Shown here: in pieces, positions 44,282 through 53,735 of the stretch | Position numbering within the stretch: the first letter of the stretch is position 1 | Layout: each line of letters begins with the position of its first letter | Assembly: GCA_038230515.1 (NCBI GenBank) | Contig: JBBRND010000012.1 | Location: forward strand, 1 to 64,000 | Source: JAPLDB01 sp038230515 | Lineage (GTDB): Bacteria; Bacteroidota; Bacteroidia; AKYH767-A; 2013-40CM-41-45 | Direction: 5' to 3' | DNA length: 64,000 nucleotides | Notes under the pieces: generated by a model | Told to the model about the DNA's origin: nothing | Database searches by the model: none | What the model saw: the letters and a program-made list of their open reading frames with translations, nothing else | Position numbers and translations under genes: made by a program

Positions 44282-46081
44282 TCAGCTCTCCTTTTTGATT
44301 TTGAAGTGCTCCAATACCAATTTTCCCTTCGACTTACCCACCACATCCGTCAACTCATCTTCGGTTGCCTCCTTAATATTTTTTACTGATTTGAAATGTT
44401 TCAATAATTCCTCGCCCGTTTTTTCACCAATGCCTTTAATTTCGCTCAATTCAGTCTTCACCATCGCTTTGCTTCGCTTGTTTCTATGATGTGTGATGCC
44501 GAATCTGTGGGCTTCATCACGTATGTTTTGAATTACGCGCAGCGTTTCCGATTTCTTGTCGAGATAAAGCGGCACCGAATCGCCCGGATAATAAATCTCC
44601 TCCAGCTTTTTTGCAATGCCGATCACCGCAATTTTTCCACGTAAGTCCAGCTTTTCCAAGCTACTCATCGCAGCACTAAGTTGCCCCTTGCCGCCATCAA
44701 TAACGATGAGTTGCGGCAGCGTGTGCGCCTCCTCAATCACGCGTTTGTACCTGCGGAAAACAATTTCTTCCATCGAAGCAAAATCATCGGGACCCTCCAC
44801 CGTTTTTATGTTGAAGTGACGATATTCTTTTTTCGATGGCTTCGCATTTCTGAAAACCGTGAGCGCAGCAACCGCATGATCGCCCTGAATGTTTGAGTTG
44901 TCGAAACATTCTATGTGACGCGGCAATTCTTTCAGCCGCAAATCTTTTTTCATCACTTCGAGCAAACGCAAAACTCTGTTCTCCGGATTTGTTTTTTCAA
45001 ACTGCAATTGTTTTTCCTGGATGTAATACATCACATTTTTCTCGCTCAGCAAAAGCAAATGCTTCTTATCACCAATTTTCGGAACGATAATTTCCACATC
45101 TTTTATTTCCAGATCGAGATGAAACGGCAAAATAATTTCAGTAGAGTCGCTGTGAAAACGTTCTCGCAATTCAGCAACGGCAAGTTCGAGCAACTCTTCT
45201 TTCGATTCGTCCAGCTTTTTTTTCATCTCCACCGTGTGCGCCTGAATGATGGAACCATTCATCACTTTCAGAAAATTCACAACTGCAAAATCCTCCTCCG
45301 CTTTTATAGAGAACACATCCACATTGTGAATTGCGGAATTCACAACCACACTTTTCTTGTGAAAAGAATCTAACCCATCAATCTTTTCTTTTATTTGCTG
45401 CGCCTCTTCGTATTCAAACTTTTCAGAAAAATCTTTCATCTGTTGCTTGAGATGAGAAATAACAGACTGAATATTTCCTTTCAGGATAAGCCGGATATGC
45501 TGAATGTTCGCATCGTAATTTGCTTCACTCTGCAATCCCTCACACGGCCCCCTGCAATTACCAATGTGAAACTCCAAACAAACTTTGAACTTCTTCTTTT
45601 CAATATTCTCCTTCGTTAAATTTAAGCTGCACGTGCGCAATTTATAAAGCTGAGAAAAAAGTTCGAGCAGCGTTTGTATCATCCGCACCGAAGTGTAAGG
45701 CCCGAAATATTCCGAACCATCTTTAATAAGTTTGCGCGTATAAAAAATTCGAGGAAAATGTTCTTTCTTAATGCATATCCACGGATACGTTTTATCATCG
45801 CGCAGATTCACATTGTACTTCGGCTGATGTTTTTTGATGAGATTATTTTCCAGCAACAGCGCATCCATCTCCGTTTCCACCTTGATGGTTTTTATATCTG
45901 CAATCTGCCGCACCATCACAGCCGTCTTCCCGTTCTCATGTTCCTTGTGAAAATAACTACTCACCCGCTTGCGCAGCGATTTTGCCTTGCCTACATAAAT
46001 AAGCCGCCCATCCTTATCGTAAAATTGATAGACACCCGGATTATCGGGCAAGGTGCTCAGTATATCCTGCGGCTGTAGCAA
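44282..46081 (-). CDS. uvrC: UvrABC excinuclease subunit C
   Basis: 599 residues. UvrC cuts on both sides of a lesion marked by UvrA and UvrB. The GIY-YIG domain starts DNPGVYQFYDKDGRLIYVGK and makes the 3' cut; the UVR motif lies near EKFEYEEAQQIKEKIDGL; the RNase H-like domain (ECFDNSNIQGDHAVAALTVF) makes the 5' cut; the C-terminus has helix-hairpin-helix elements (LSEIKGIGEKTGEELLKHF). It lies 20 bases downstream of an amino-acid permease gene. Confidence 0.97.
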   Translation of the reverse strand: MLQPQDILSTLPDNPGVYQFYDKDGRLIYVGKAKSLRKRVSSYFHKEHENGKTAVMVRQIADIKTIKVETEMDALLLENNLIKKHQPKYNVNLRDDKTYPWICIKKEHFPRIFYTRKLIKDGSEYFGPYTSVRMIQTLLELFSQLYKLRTCSLNLTKENIEKKKFKVCLEFHIGNCRGPCEGLQSEANYDANIQHIRLILKGNIQSVISHLKQQMKDFSEKFEYEEAQQIKEKIDGLDSFHKKSVVVNSAIHNVDVFSIKAEEDFAVVNFLKVMNGSIIQAHTVEMKKKLDESKEELLELAVAELRERFHSDSTEIILPFHLDLEIKDVEIIVPKIGDKKHLLLLSEKNVMYYIQEKQLQFEKTNPENRVLRLLEVMKKDLRLKELPRHIECFDNSNIQGDHAVAALTVFRNAKPSKKEYRHFNIKTVEGPDDFASMEEIVFRRYKRVIEEAHTLPQLIVIDGGKGQLSAAMSSLEKLDLRGKIAVIGIAKKLEEIYYPGDSVPLYLDKKSETLRVIQNIRDEAHRFGITHHRNKRSKAMVKTELSEIKGIGEKTGEELLKHFKSVKNIKEATEDELTDVVGKSKGKLVLEHFKIKKES

Positions 46082-46101
46082 TGGAAATCAGTTGTACTGA
46101 A

Positions 46102-47478
46102 TCAGTTTTTTATCCTCTGAAATTTTTTGAAAATAAAATAAACCGGAATACCGATCAACATAATAATTAAACCCCGAAGGCAATTCGTATTATTGTTGAT
46201 GAGCATAAAAAATGCCACCAGTGCCGCCAGCAAAACATAAATAGCCGGCAGAATAGGATAACCAAAAGCTTTGTAAGGGCGCGGCACATCTGGTTTTTTC
46301 TTTCTCAGAATAAATAATCCTGAAACAGTAAGAACATAAAAGATCATCACTGCAAACATTACGTAATCCAGCAAATCGCCATACGAACCACTGAAACAAA
46401 GCAGCGATGCCCAGATGCACTGAAACACGAGTGAACGTGCCGGTGAACCATTTTTATTTAGATGAGCTGCCGATTTGAAAAAAAGTCTATCGTTCGCCAT
46501 TGCATAATAAACTCTCGCTGCAGAAAAAATGCACCCATTCAGGCAACCGAAAGTTGAAATCATAATCATAGCAGCCATAAAATAATTTCCATTGCTGCCT
46601 AAAATGTTTTGCATCATCACAGTGCCGAGTCGTTTGTTATCAGCCGCTGCAATCTGATCAATGCCGAGCACATAAACGTAAGCCACGTTTGCAAGAATGT
46701 AAATACCGATCACACTTGCAGTGCCAATTAATAAAGAAAGAGGAAGATTACGTTGAGGATTGCGCACCTCGCCCGCAGTGAAGGTGATGTTGTTCCATGC
46801 ATCAGCACTAAAGAGCGAACCTGTAAGTGCTGCTCCGAAAATTGAAATAGTAGTCCAGCCAATAACTTCAGGAAATGCAGGAGAAAAGTTTTGAGCGTTG
46901 CCATGTCCGTGCATCCCGAAATAAAGTCCGAGGATAACCAGCAATAAAAGCGCAAGTACTTTTGTAATAGTAAAAATATTTTGAAGACGTGCGCCCGTCT
47001 TAACCGCGCGGAAGTTGTAACCTGTAAGAAGAATGATGATTGCGATAGCAAGTATCTGCTGAGAGGAAACATGAAACGTTCCGATGGAGAAAACAATATT
47101 CGTAGGGCTTATTTCCGGAATAAACACTCCGGTGAAAAGCGCGAATGCCATTCCAACAGCAGCAATCGTTCCTGTTTGGATAACACTGAAGAGCGTCCAT
47201 CCATAAAGAAAACCTACCATTGGATTGTATGCTTCGCGGAGATAAACGTATTGACCTCCGGCTTTGGGCATCATCGCTGCAAGTTCGCCATAGCTAAGTG
47301 CGCCAAGGATGGTGATGACCCCCGTTACCATCCATGCCAGCAGCAACATACCAGGAGTGTGTACTTGTTTTGCAATGTCCGCACTCACAATAAAAATTCC
47401 GGAGCCAATCATGGAACCCATGATAATGGCTGTGGAATCTAAAAGGGAAAGTTTTTTCTTGTCCGAAGCTTCCTGCAT
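46102..47478 (-). CDS. APC-family amino-acid permease
   Basis: 458 residues from the ATG at 47476-47478, with about twelve membrane helices. The first helix carries the APC substrate motif AIIMGSMIGSGIFIVSADIA. Later segments GALSYGELAAMMPKAGGQYV and TGYNFRAVKTGARLQ are typical. The closest familiar group is the LAT-type exchangers and serine/threonine permeases; the substrate cannot be told. An in-frame start at 47559 would add 27 residues rich in Asn and Arg and is less likely. Confidence 0.9.
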   Translation of the reverse strand: MQEASDKKKLSLLDSTAIIMGSMIGSGIFIVSADIAKQVHTPGMLLLAWMVTGVITILGALSYGELAAMMPKAGGQYVYLREAYNPMVGFLYGWTLFSVIQTGTIAAVGMAFALFTGVFIPEISPTNIVFSIGTFHVSSQQILAIAIIILLTGYNFRAVKTGARLQNIFTITKVLALLLLVILGLYFGMHGHGNAQNFSPAFPEVIGWTTISIFGAALTGSLFSADAWNNITFTAGEVRNPQRNLPLSLLIGTASVIGIYILANVAYVYVLGIDQIAAADNKRLGTVMMQNILGSNGNYFMAAMIMISTFGCLNGCIFSAARVYYAMANDRLFFKSAAHLNKNGSPARSLVFQCIWASLLCFSGSYGDLLDYVMFAVMIFYVLTVSGLFILRKKKPDVPRPYKAFGYPILPAIYVLLAALVAFFMLINNNTNCLRGLIIMLIGIPVYFIFKKFQRIKN

Positions 47479-47586
47479 GTTAGCGTTGTTTAAAGTTGAA
47501 GGTATAAAGTTGAGAGTTGAATTAAAGTTACGCGTCAAACTTAAGCCGATTCTTCGCAAGGAAAGAATTTTTATACTTTCGGGCGC

Positions 47587-48438
47587 ATGACAAGGAAAGA
47601 ATTGTTTGAACAGATAAAAAAGAAGCAGTCGTATTTATGCGTTGGGCTTGATACTGACATTACGAAGATTCCCAAACATCTTTTGAAAACGGATGATCCC
47701 GTTTTTGAATTCAACAAACAGATTATTGATGCAACAAAAGAATTTTGCGTGGCTTACAAACCCAATCTTGCATTTTATGAATCACTCGGTCCACGAGGGT
47801 TGGAGAGTTTGGAGAAAACAATAAAGTATATTCCGAAAGAGTGCTTTACAATTGCTGATGCAAAGCGCGGAGACATTGGTAACACCTCCACCATGTATGC
47901 AAAAACATTTTTTGAATACTATGGATTTGATTCCGTAACCGTAGCTCCTTACATGGGAAAAGATTCCGTAATTCCTTTTCTTGAATTCAAAAATAAATGG
48001 GTGATCCTGTTGGCTCTCACTTCCAATGAAGGATCGAGAGATTTTCAAATGCTCGTTCACAGCCAACAGTCAACAATGGACAGCCAGGAGCCAAGAACAA
48101 AAAGTAAATTATTTGAAGAGGTTCTGGCTAAATCGCAAGTCTGGGGAACTAAGGATAATATGATGTATGTCGTTGGTGCCACGCATCCGGGAATGTTTAC
48201 CGAGATACGAAAGATTATTCCTGATCATTTTCTTTTAGTTCCGGGAGTTGGTGCACAGGGCGGAAGTCTGGAAGATGTTTCAAAAGCGGGAATGAATAAA
48301 GAGTGCGGGTTGCTGGTGAATTCTTCACGGCAAATTATTTATGCTTCTTCAGAAAAAGATTTTGCACTTGCTGCGGGAAGAGAAGCGAAGAAGATGCAAT
48401 ATGAAATGGCGGGATATTTAGAAAAACTTATTTCGTAA
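47587..48438 (+). CDS. pyrF: orotidine 5'-phosphate decarboxylase, long form
   Basis: 283 residues, the longer bacterial class. It makes UMP from OMP, the last step of pyrimidine synthesis. The barrel begins SYLCVGLDTDITKIPKHL; the catalytic Asp-x-Lys-x-x-Asp is IADAKRGDIGNT; the phosphate site is LVPGVGAQGG. An insertion around residue 160 (HSQQSTMDSQEPRTKSK) is repetitive in DNA and looks like acquired sequence that keeps the frame. Confidence 0.95.
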   Translation: MTRKELFEQIKKKQSYLCVGLDTDITKIPKHLLKTDDPVFEFNKQIIDATKEFCVAYKPNLAFYESLGPRGLESLEKTIKYIPKECFTIADAKRGDIGNTSTMYAKTFFEYYGFDSVTVAPYMGKDSVIPFLEFKNKWVILLALTSNEGSRDFQMLVHSQQSTMDSQEPRTKSKLFEEVLAKSQVWGTKDNMMYVVGATHPGMFTEIRKIIPDHFLLVPGVGAQGGSLEDVSKAGMNKECGLLVNSSRQIIYASSEKDFALAAGREAKKMQYEMAGYLEKLIS

Positions 48439-48468
48439 TTCGCCTATTCGTTATTTGAAGGAGTAAAT

Positions 48469-49746
48469 ATGAACGAAGCATTCCTCCATCATCTCTGGAA
48501 ATTTAAACTCTTCAATCAGTTCCACCTTGCAACAACCGAAGGTGAAACCATTGAAGTGATAAAAGCCGGGCAACACAACACCGATGCAGGTCCTGATTTT
48601 TTTAATTCCAAATTGAAGATCGGAAAAACATTGTGGGCGGGAAATGTAGAAGTGCATTTGAAATCTTCTGACTGGAAAAAACACAACCATTCTTCTGATG
48701 CGGCTTACAGCAATGTGATTTTGCATGTGGTATATGACCACGATGAAGACATTTTCACCAAAGAGAAAACAAAAATTATCACACTCGAATTAAAAGATCG
48801 TTTCAATCCGAAACTTTTTCAGAATTACTTGAATCTCGTAGAAAGCAATCGTTGGATTCCGTGCGCGAATCATATCCGGAAAGTAGATGAATTTACAATC
48901 ACCAACTGGTTAGACCGCATGATCATTGAGCGGTTGGAGAACAAAACAAATTCAATTTTTGAATCGCTGAAACAGAATAAAAATAATTGGGAAGAAACTT
49001 TCTATCATCATCTCGCAAGAAATTTTGGATTTAAAACAAATTCGCTGCCGTTTGAGATGCTGGCGAAATCGTTGCCACTAGCTGTGCTTGCAAAACACAA
49101 AGATCATCTGAATCAACTGGAAGCATTGTTATTCGGACAGGCAGGAATGCTTGAGCAGAAATTTAAAGATGAGTATGCAATTGGGTTGAAAAAGGAATAT
49201 ACGTTTCTTCAGAAAAAATTTTCTCTCCGTCCAATTGAAAGTTCTCAATGGAAATTTTTGAGATTGCGTCCTTCTAATTTTCCAACAATTAGGATTGCGC
49301 AGTTTGCGCAACTGGTACACAAAAGCTCAAATCTTTTTTCGAAAATTCTTGAAACAGAAAAAATAAAAACACTGAAATCATTCTTTGAAGCATCTGCTTC
49401 TGACTATTGGCAATCGCATTATATTTTTGATAAGCACTCCACTCAAAAAGAAAAAACACTGGGCGATGATGCGATGCTCATTATCCTTATCAATACGGTC
49501 GTTCCTTTTGTATTTGCTTACGGCAAGTACAGGCAGCAGGAAAATCTTCAGGAGCGCGCTATCAAAATTTTAGAAGAACTACCGGCAGAGAAAAATGCCA
49601 TCATTGCAAAGTGGTCGGCACTTGGTATAACTTCAATAAATGCCAACCGTACACAGTCATTGCTACAATTAAAAAATGAATATTGCAGTGAAAAAAAATG
49701 CTTACTTTGCAGTGTCGGAAATAAAATTATTAATTCGATAAAATGA
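48469..49746 (+). CDS. DUF2851 protein
   Basis: 425 residues of a Bacteroidota-centred family. It begins MNEAFLHHLWKFKLFNQFHL with EVIKAGQHNTDAGPDFFNSK and WAGNVEVHLKSSDWKKH, the conserved block that resembles a nuclease-like core (Asp, Glu-x-His). Function is unknown. A Cys-rich end (EYCSEKKCLLC) is present. The stop overlaps the PspC gene (ATGA). Confidence 0.9.
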   Translation: MNEAFLHHLWKFKLFNQFHLATTEGETIEVIKAGQHNTDAGPDFFNSKLKIGKTLWAGNVEVHLKSSDWKKHNHSSDAAYSNVILHVVYDHDEDIFTKEKTKIITLELKDRFNPKLFQNYLNLVESNRWIPCANHIRKVDEFTITNWLDRMIIERLENKTNSIFESLKQNKNNWEETFYHHLARNFGFKTNSLPFEMLAKSLPLAVLAKHKDHLNQLEALLFGQAGMLEQKFKDEYAIGLKKEYTFLQKKFSLRPIESSQWKFLRLRPSNFPTIRIAQFAQLVHKSSNLFSKILETEKIKTLKSFFEASASDYWQSHYIFDKHSTQKEKTLGDDAMLIILINTVVPFVFAYGKYRQQENLQERAIKILEELPAEKNAIIAKWSALGITSINANRTQSLLQLKNEYCSEKKCLLCSVGNKIINSIK

Positions 49747-49970
49747 ACTTCATCAATTCTATTAAAGATTTTTTTGAAAAACGGGCATTTGGTGTATGCA
49801 CTTTTCTTGGTGAGCGACTACAGATGCGTTCGTCAGTAATTCGTTTGTTTTTTATCTACACTTCTTTTCTCACCATTGGTTCTCCTCTCATCATTTACAT
49901 GATTCTTGCTTTCTGGATTAAGATGAAAAGTTATGTGAAAAGCAAACGGAGCAGCGTGTGGGATTTGTAG
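49743..49970 (+). CDS. PspC-domain small membrane protein
   Basis: 75 residues, a single PspC domain: GVCTFLGERLQMRSSVIRLF, then one or two hydrophobic segments (FIYTSFLTIGSPLIIYMILA) and a basic tail. PspC-like proteins sense or respond to inner-membrane stress. Translation is coupled to DUF2851 through a 4-base overlap. A degenerate CTCCCTT/AAGGAGAG repeat follows at about 49984-50000. Confidence 0.85.
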   Translation: MNFINSIKDFFEKRAFGVCTFLGERLQMRSSVIRLFFIYTSFLTIGSPLIIYMILAFWIKMKSYVKSKRSSVWDL

Positions 49971-50071
49971 TTCTCACCACGACTCCCTTCAAAGGAGAGG
50001 AAGTAACAGCTCAAAAAATAAAGATAGCGATTGACAATCATTTTCTACTTTTCCATCGGAAATAAAAACCG

Positions 50072-51103
50072 ATGAATTCCATCCGGACATTTAAAAGCAA
50101 TTTTCAATACTTCAGAAAACTCTACATAGCCGGAGCTTTCATCGTATTCGTGATGCTAACAGGCGTTATCGGCTACATGACGCTTGAGAATTATTCTTTG
50201 CTGGATGCTTTTTTTATGACGGTGATTACCATTGCCACCGTTGGCTACCAGGAAATACACGACCTTGATGCAGCCGGAAAAATATTTACATCGTTGCTTA
50301 TCATCTTCAGCATCGGTACATTTGCTTATGCAATTTCGGTGGTAACACGATACGTTATTGAAGGAGAATTTCAGTTATACTTTAAACATTACCGCGTGAA
50401 TAAAGAAATCCAGAAACTACAGAACCATGTAATCATTTGCGGTTATGGCCGCAATGGAAAGCAGGCGTGTGACCAACTGCGTTCACAAAACGAACCGTTT
50501 GTCGCTATTGAAATGCGTCACGAAAATATTGCCCAGATGCGCGAGGAAGGAAATGTTTTGTTCGTAGAAGGGGATGCTACGCGGGATGAAATACTGATTG
50601 AAGCAGGAATAGAACGTGCGAAAGCTTTGATTACAGCGCTACAGAATGATGCTTCAAATGTTTTTGTTGTGCTAACAGCAAAAGGAATAAATCCCAAGCT
50701 GAAAATTATCAGCCGTGCTTCTGATGAGTCCTCAGAAGTAAAATTAAAACGCGCGGGGGCTGATAATGTAATTATGCCTGATAAGATAGGTGGCACACAC
50801 ATGGCAAGTTTGGTGGTGAAACCCGATGTGTTGGAATTTTTGGATTATATCACGGAGCGGGTGAATATCAAACTCGAAGAAATTTTATTCAGTAAGCTTC
50901 CAGACCACATGAAAAACAAGAGCATCCGCGAGCTGGAAGTGAGAAATAAAACCGGAGCAAACATCATCGGAATAAAAACATTGAGCGGTGATTATATGAT
51001 AAACCCTACTCCTGAAACAGTGATGGAGCCCGGAGCAAAGCTATTTGTACTTGGCACTGCGGAACAGGTGCAGAAATTCAAACAGATAATAAATATCGGT
51101 TAG
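50072..51103 (+). CDS. potassium channel with TrkA-N (RCK) domains
   Basis: 343 residues. Two membrane helices flank a pore loop with the selectivity filter TVGY (residues 56-59, TIATVGYQE). The RCK Rossmann domain starts VIICGYGRNGKQACD (Gly124, Gly126, Gly129) and ends with TrkA-C. It is a two-helix MthK/Kch-like channel gated by ligand binding to the RCK ring. It is followed 6 bases later by the reductase gene. Confidence 0.95.
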   Translation: MNSIRTFKSNFQYFRKLYIAGAFIVFVMLTGVIGYMTLENYSLLDAFFMTVITIATVGYQEIHDLDAAGKIFTSLLIIFSIGTFAYAISVVTRYVIEGEFQLYFKHYRVNKEIQKLQNHVIICGYGRNGKQACDQLRSQNEPFVAIEMRHENIAQMREEGNVLFVEGDATRDEILIEAGIERAKALITALQNDASNVFVVLTAKGINPKLKIISRASDESSEVKLKRAGADNVIMPDKIGGTHMASLVVKPDVLEFLDYITERVNIKLEEILFSKLPDHMKNKSIRELEVRNKTGANIIGIKTLSGDYMINPTPETVMEPGAKLFVLGTAEQVQKFKQIINIG

Positions 51104-51109
51104 TAAGGC

Positions 51110-52030
51110 ATGAGAACAATTCTGGTAACAGGCAGCAATGGATTAACGGGACAAAAAATTATTTATGCGTTGCGCGGAAGAACTGATGTGAGATGCATTG
51201 CAACTTCAAAAGGAGAAAACCGGACTTCTGCAACAGACGGATACATTTATGAGTCGCTTGACATTACAAACAAGAATGAGATCGCAACTATTTTTTGGAA
51301 ATATGAACCCGATGTAATCATCAACACTGCCGCGATGACGAATGTTGATGCCTGCGAAATTCACCATGAAGACTGCCGAAAAATGAATGTGGATGCTGTG
51401 GCATTTTTGATTGATGAATGTAAAAAACACGGAACGCACTTCATTCATCTTTCAACCGATTTTGTTTTTGACGGAAGAAAAGGAAGCGCATACGATGAAA
51501 AGGACAAACCAAATCCGGAAAGTTTTTATGCGCAATCGAAGTTTGATGGTGAATTGCTTTTGCAAAAAAGTGATTTGAAATGGACGATTATCCGTACCAT
51601 TATTATTTATGGAGTGGTGGATGATAACAAGCGCTCAAACTTAGTGTTGTGGACAAAGAATTCCCTTGAGCAGAAACAAAACATCAACGTAATCACCGAC
51701 CAATACCGTGCGCCAACTCTTGCTGAAGATTTAGCCGGGGCATGTATTGAGGCAGCAATAAAAGGTGCAACAGGAATTTATCATGTATCAGGAGAAGAAA
51801 CAAAAAGCGTTTTGGATTGGGTAACCATTACCGCTGATTTTTTTCACCTTGATAAGTCTTTCATCAATCCGGTAACAACTGAATCGCTGAAACAACCCGC
51901 CAAGCGCCCGCCTTTTACGGGTTTTGTTATTGATAAAGCAAAACGTGATCTCGATTTTAATCCTCATACATTTTTAGAGGGACTGCAAATTGTGAAAGAG
52001 CAGTTGGAAATAGCGGAAAAGAAAATTTAA
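51110..52030 (+). CDS. RmlD-like sugar-nucleotide reductase
   Basis: 306 residues of the extended short-chain dehydrogenase family: NAD(P)-binding VTGSNGLTGQKI at the start, Tyr-x-x-x-Lys in FYAQSKFDGE, and THFIHLSTDFVFDGRKGSAY plus YRAPTLAEDLAGACIEA as in dTDP-4-dehydrorhamnose reductases. It is not in a rhamnose operon, so the substrate is uncertain. Confidence 0.85.
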   Translation: MRTILVTGSNGLTGQKIIYALRGRTDVRCIATSKGENRTSATDGYIYESLDITNKNEIATIFWKYEPDVIINTAAMTNVDACEIHHEDCRKMNVDAVAFLIDECKKHGTHFIHLSTDFVFDGRKGSAYDEKDKPNPESFYAQSKFDGELLLQKSDLKWTIIRTIIIYGVVDDNKRSNLVLWTKNSLEQKQNINVITDQYRAPTLAEDLAGACIEAAIKGATGIYHVSGEETKSVLDWVTITADFFHLDKSFINPVTTESLKQPAKRPPFTGFVIDKAKRDLDFNPHTFLEGLQIVKEQLEIAEKKI

Positions 52031-52056
52031 TTTGTACTATTGTTTCGGAAATTACA

Positions 52057-52449
52057 ATGACAAAAAAGGAGCACATTGAGTATTGGAAGAATACTTCCGA
52101 AAAAGATTGGGAGGTTTCAGAAGAACTTTATCGGTCTGGGAAATATGTTTATTGTCTTTTCTTTGCTCATCTGACCATTGAAAAACTTTGTAAAGCCAAT
52201 TGGGTAAAAGATAATCCCGAAGACCACCCACCAAGAATTCATCACCTCCTCAAGTTATTGTCTTCAACAACTCTTCGAATCAGTGAAGCAGATCAGAAAT
52301 TTCTTGACGAATTTAACGTCTTTCAACTGGAAGGGAGATACCCTGATTATATGATGAAAATATTTTCTGTTTGCACTAAAGAATATACCGATATAATTTT
52401 AACTAAAGTAAAAACAATCAGAACATGGTTACTAGAGACATTGCAATAA
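52057..52449 (+). CDS. HEPN-domain protein (toxin-like partner of MNT)
   Basis: 130 residues, all-helical HEPN domain: EYWKNTSEKDWEVSEELYRS, GKYVYCLFFAHLTIEKLCKA and HPPRIHHLLKLL. The Rx4-6H RNase motif of many HEPN toxins is not evident, so ribonuclease activity is uncertain. It overlaps the nucleotidyltransferase gene by 25 bases. HEPN-MNT pairs act as toxin-antitoxin systems in which the MNT partner modifies or blocks the HEPN protein. Confidence 0.9.
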   Translation: MTKKEHIEYWKNTSEKDWEVSEELYRSGKYVYCLFFAHLTIEKLCKANWVKDNPEDHPPRIHHLLKLLSSTTLRISEADQKFLDEFNVFQLEGRYPDYMMKIFSVCTKEYTDIILTKVKTIRTWLLETLQ

Positions 52450-52745
52450 AAAAAGTGGAAGCATTTATTCAGGAAATAAAACAAGCAGGACTAAATATCC
52501 GCAAGGCAGTTCTGTTCGGGTCGTATGCAAAGGGAAATCAGCGCGAGTGGTCTGACATTGATGTTGCTTTAGTTGCCGATGAGTTTACCGGCTTTGGTTT
52601 TGAAGACAGAAAATTTTTTTCAGGAATAAAAATCAAAAAAGAATTTTTAGATATAGAGACGCGCACTTTCCCTACTTCATATTACGAAAAAGGTGATCCA
52701 TTTATTGATGAAATAAAACAAACCGGAATCGAAATACGAATCTAA
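52425..52745 (+). CDS. minimal nucleotidyltransferase (MNT)
   Basis: 106 residues. The polymerase-beta-like motif is FGSYAKGNQREWSDIDVALV, with Gly32-Ser33 and Asp44-x-Asp46; a third acidic residue is in FLDIETRTF. It may transfer AMP or another nucleotide to the HEPN partner encoded just upstream and so neutralise it. Gene overlap fixes the pairing. Confidence 0.92.
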   Translation: MVTRDIAIKKVEAFIQEIKQAGLNIRKAVLFGSYAKGNQREWSDIDVALVADEFTGFGFEDRKFFSGIKIKKEFLDIETRTFPTSYYEKGDPFIDEIKQTGIEIRI

Positions 52746-52763
52746 TTCATTTGATTTCGCTTA

Positions 52764-53726
52764 ATGAAACAGAGAAATCAAAACTCATTTCGTGATACGT
52801 GGAAAGATTATTTTTCTTTTAACAACCGCGTTCGAAAGGGCTTGCTTGTTTTATTTGGGTTAATTTTAATCCTGATATTGATTCTGCTTTACCTCCACTA
52901 CACTCCTGACGATACAGCAAAAATTGATTTTGAAAAATTTAACAAAGAGGTTGCTAACTTTTATACTTCAGTAAAAAATAATTCTGATAAAAGAGAAGCT
53001 TCCAATGCTGATTCCTCCAGGAAAAAGTTTTATTCAGACCATTACCCAGAGAAAGAGCTAAAACCGAAACCGGAACTATTCTCCTTTAACCCTAACAATC
53101 TTCCTGAATCAGATTGGAAGCGACTGGGGTTTTCTGACAAACAAATTCATTCGATAAAAAATTATGAATCGAAAGGCGGAAAGTTCAGAACTAAAGCGGA
53201 TGTAAAAAAAATGTATGCGATTCATGATGACGAATACAATCGCATTGAACCATTCATTGCAATTCCTGAAGTTGCCAAAGACACTTCACATCATTTTTCT
53301 TTTCCGAAATATGAAAAAACATTTCTTGTGGTTGACATTGGCACGGCTGATTCCACAGAGCTTGAAAAACTCCCGATGGTTGGCGATTACCTTGCCCGTA
53401 AAATTTACAACTGGAGAGAAAAGCTTGGCGGTTTTTATTCCATCAATCAGGTAAAAGAAATGTACGGAATGCGTGACTCTGCTTTTCAGGTTATTCTTCC
53501 TCATCTCGTTTTGAAAGATTCTGCCAATCTCCGGAAAATAAATCTGAACACTGCTGATTACGTTGAACTGAATAAGCATCCTTACATCAGCGGTTCGCTG
53601 GCAAACATAATTGTCAATTACCGGAAACAACATGGCGCTTTTAAATCACTCGATGATTTACACAAGGTGGCTTTGGTAGATGGAGAACTTTACCGTAAAA
53701 TTGCCCCCTATTTAAAAACCGAGTAG
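52764..53726 (+). CDS. membrane-anchored helix-hairpin-helix protein, ComEA-like
   Basis: 320 residues. One membrane helix (about residues 27-48) follows a cytoplasmic Arg/Lys start. Three ComEA-type helix-hairpin-helix repeats come next: residues about 108-165 (KRLGFSDKQIHSIKNYESKG), 195-245 (ELEKLPMVGDYLARKIYNWR) and 262-318 (NLNTADYVELNKHPYISGSL). It probably binds DNA outside the inner membrane, as ComEA does in uptake; that role is inference here. Confidence 0.87.
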   Translation: MKQRNQNSFRDTWKDYFSFNNRVRKGLLVLFGLILILILILLYLHYTPDDTAKIDFEKFNKEVANFYTSVKNNSDKREASNADSSRKKFYSDHYPEKELKPKPELFSFNPNNLPESDWKRLGFSDKQIHSIKNYESKGGKFRTKADVKKMYAIHDDEYNRIEPFIAIPEVAKDTSHHFSFPKYEKTFLVVDIGTADSTELEKLPMVGDYLARKIYNWREKLGGFYSINQVKEMYGMRDSAFQVILPHLVLKDSANLRKINLNTADYVELNKHPYISGSLANIIVNYRKQHGAFKSLDDLHKVALVDGELYRKIAPYLKTE

Positions 53727-53735
53727 AAGTTTTTC

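Noticed and set aside
46981..47442. 153-codon frame antisense to the permease gene
   Set aside because: Shadow of a clear membrane transporter; Cys/His/Asn-rich composition is a reverse-strand artefact.
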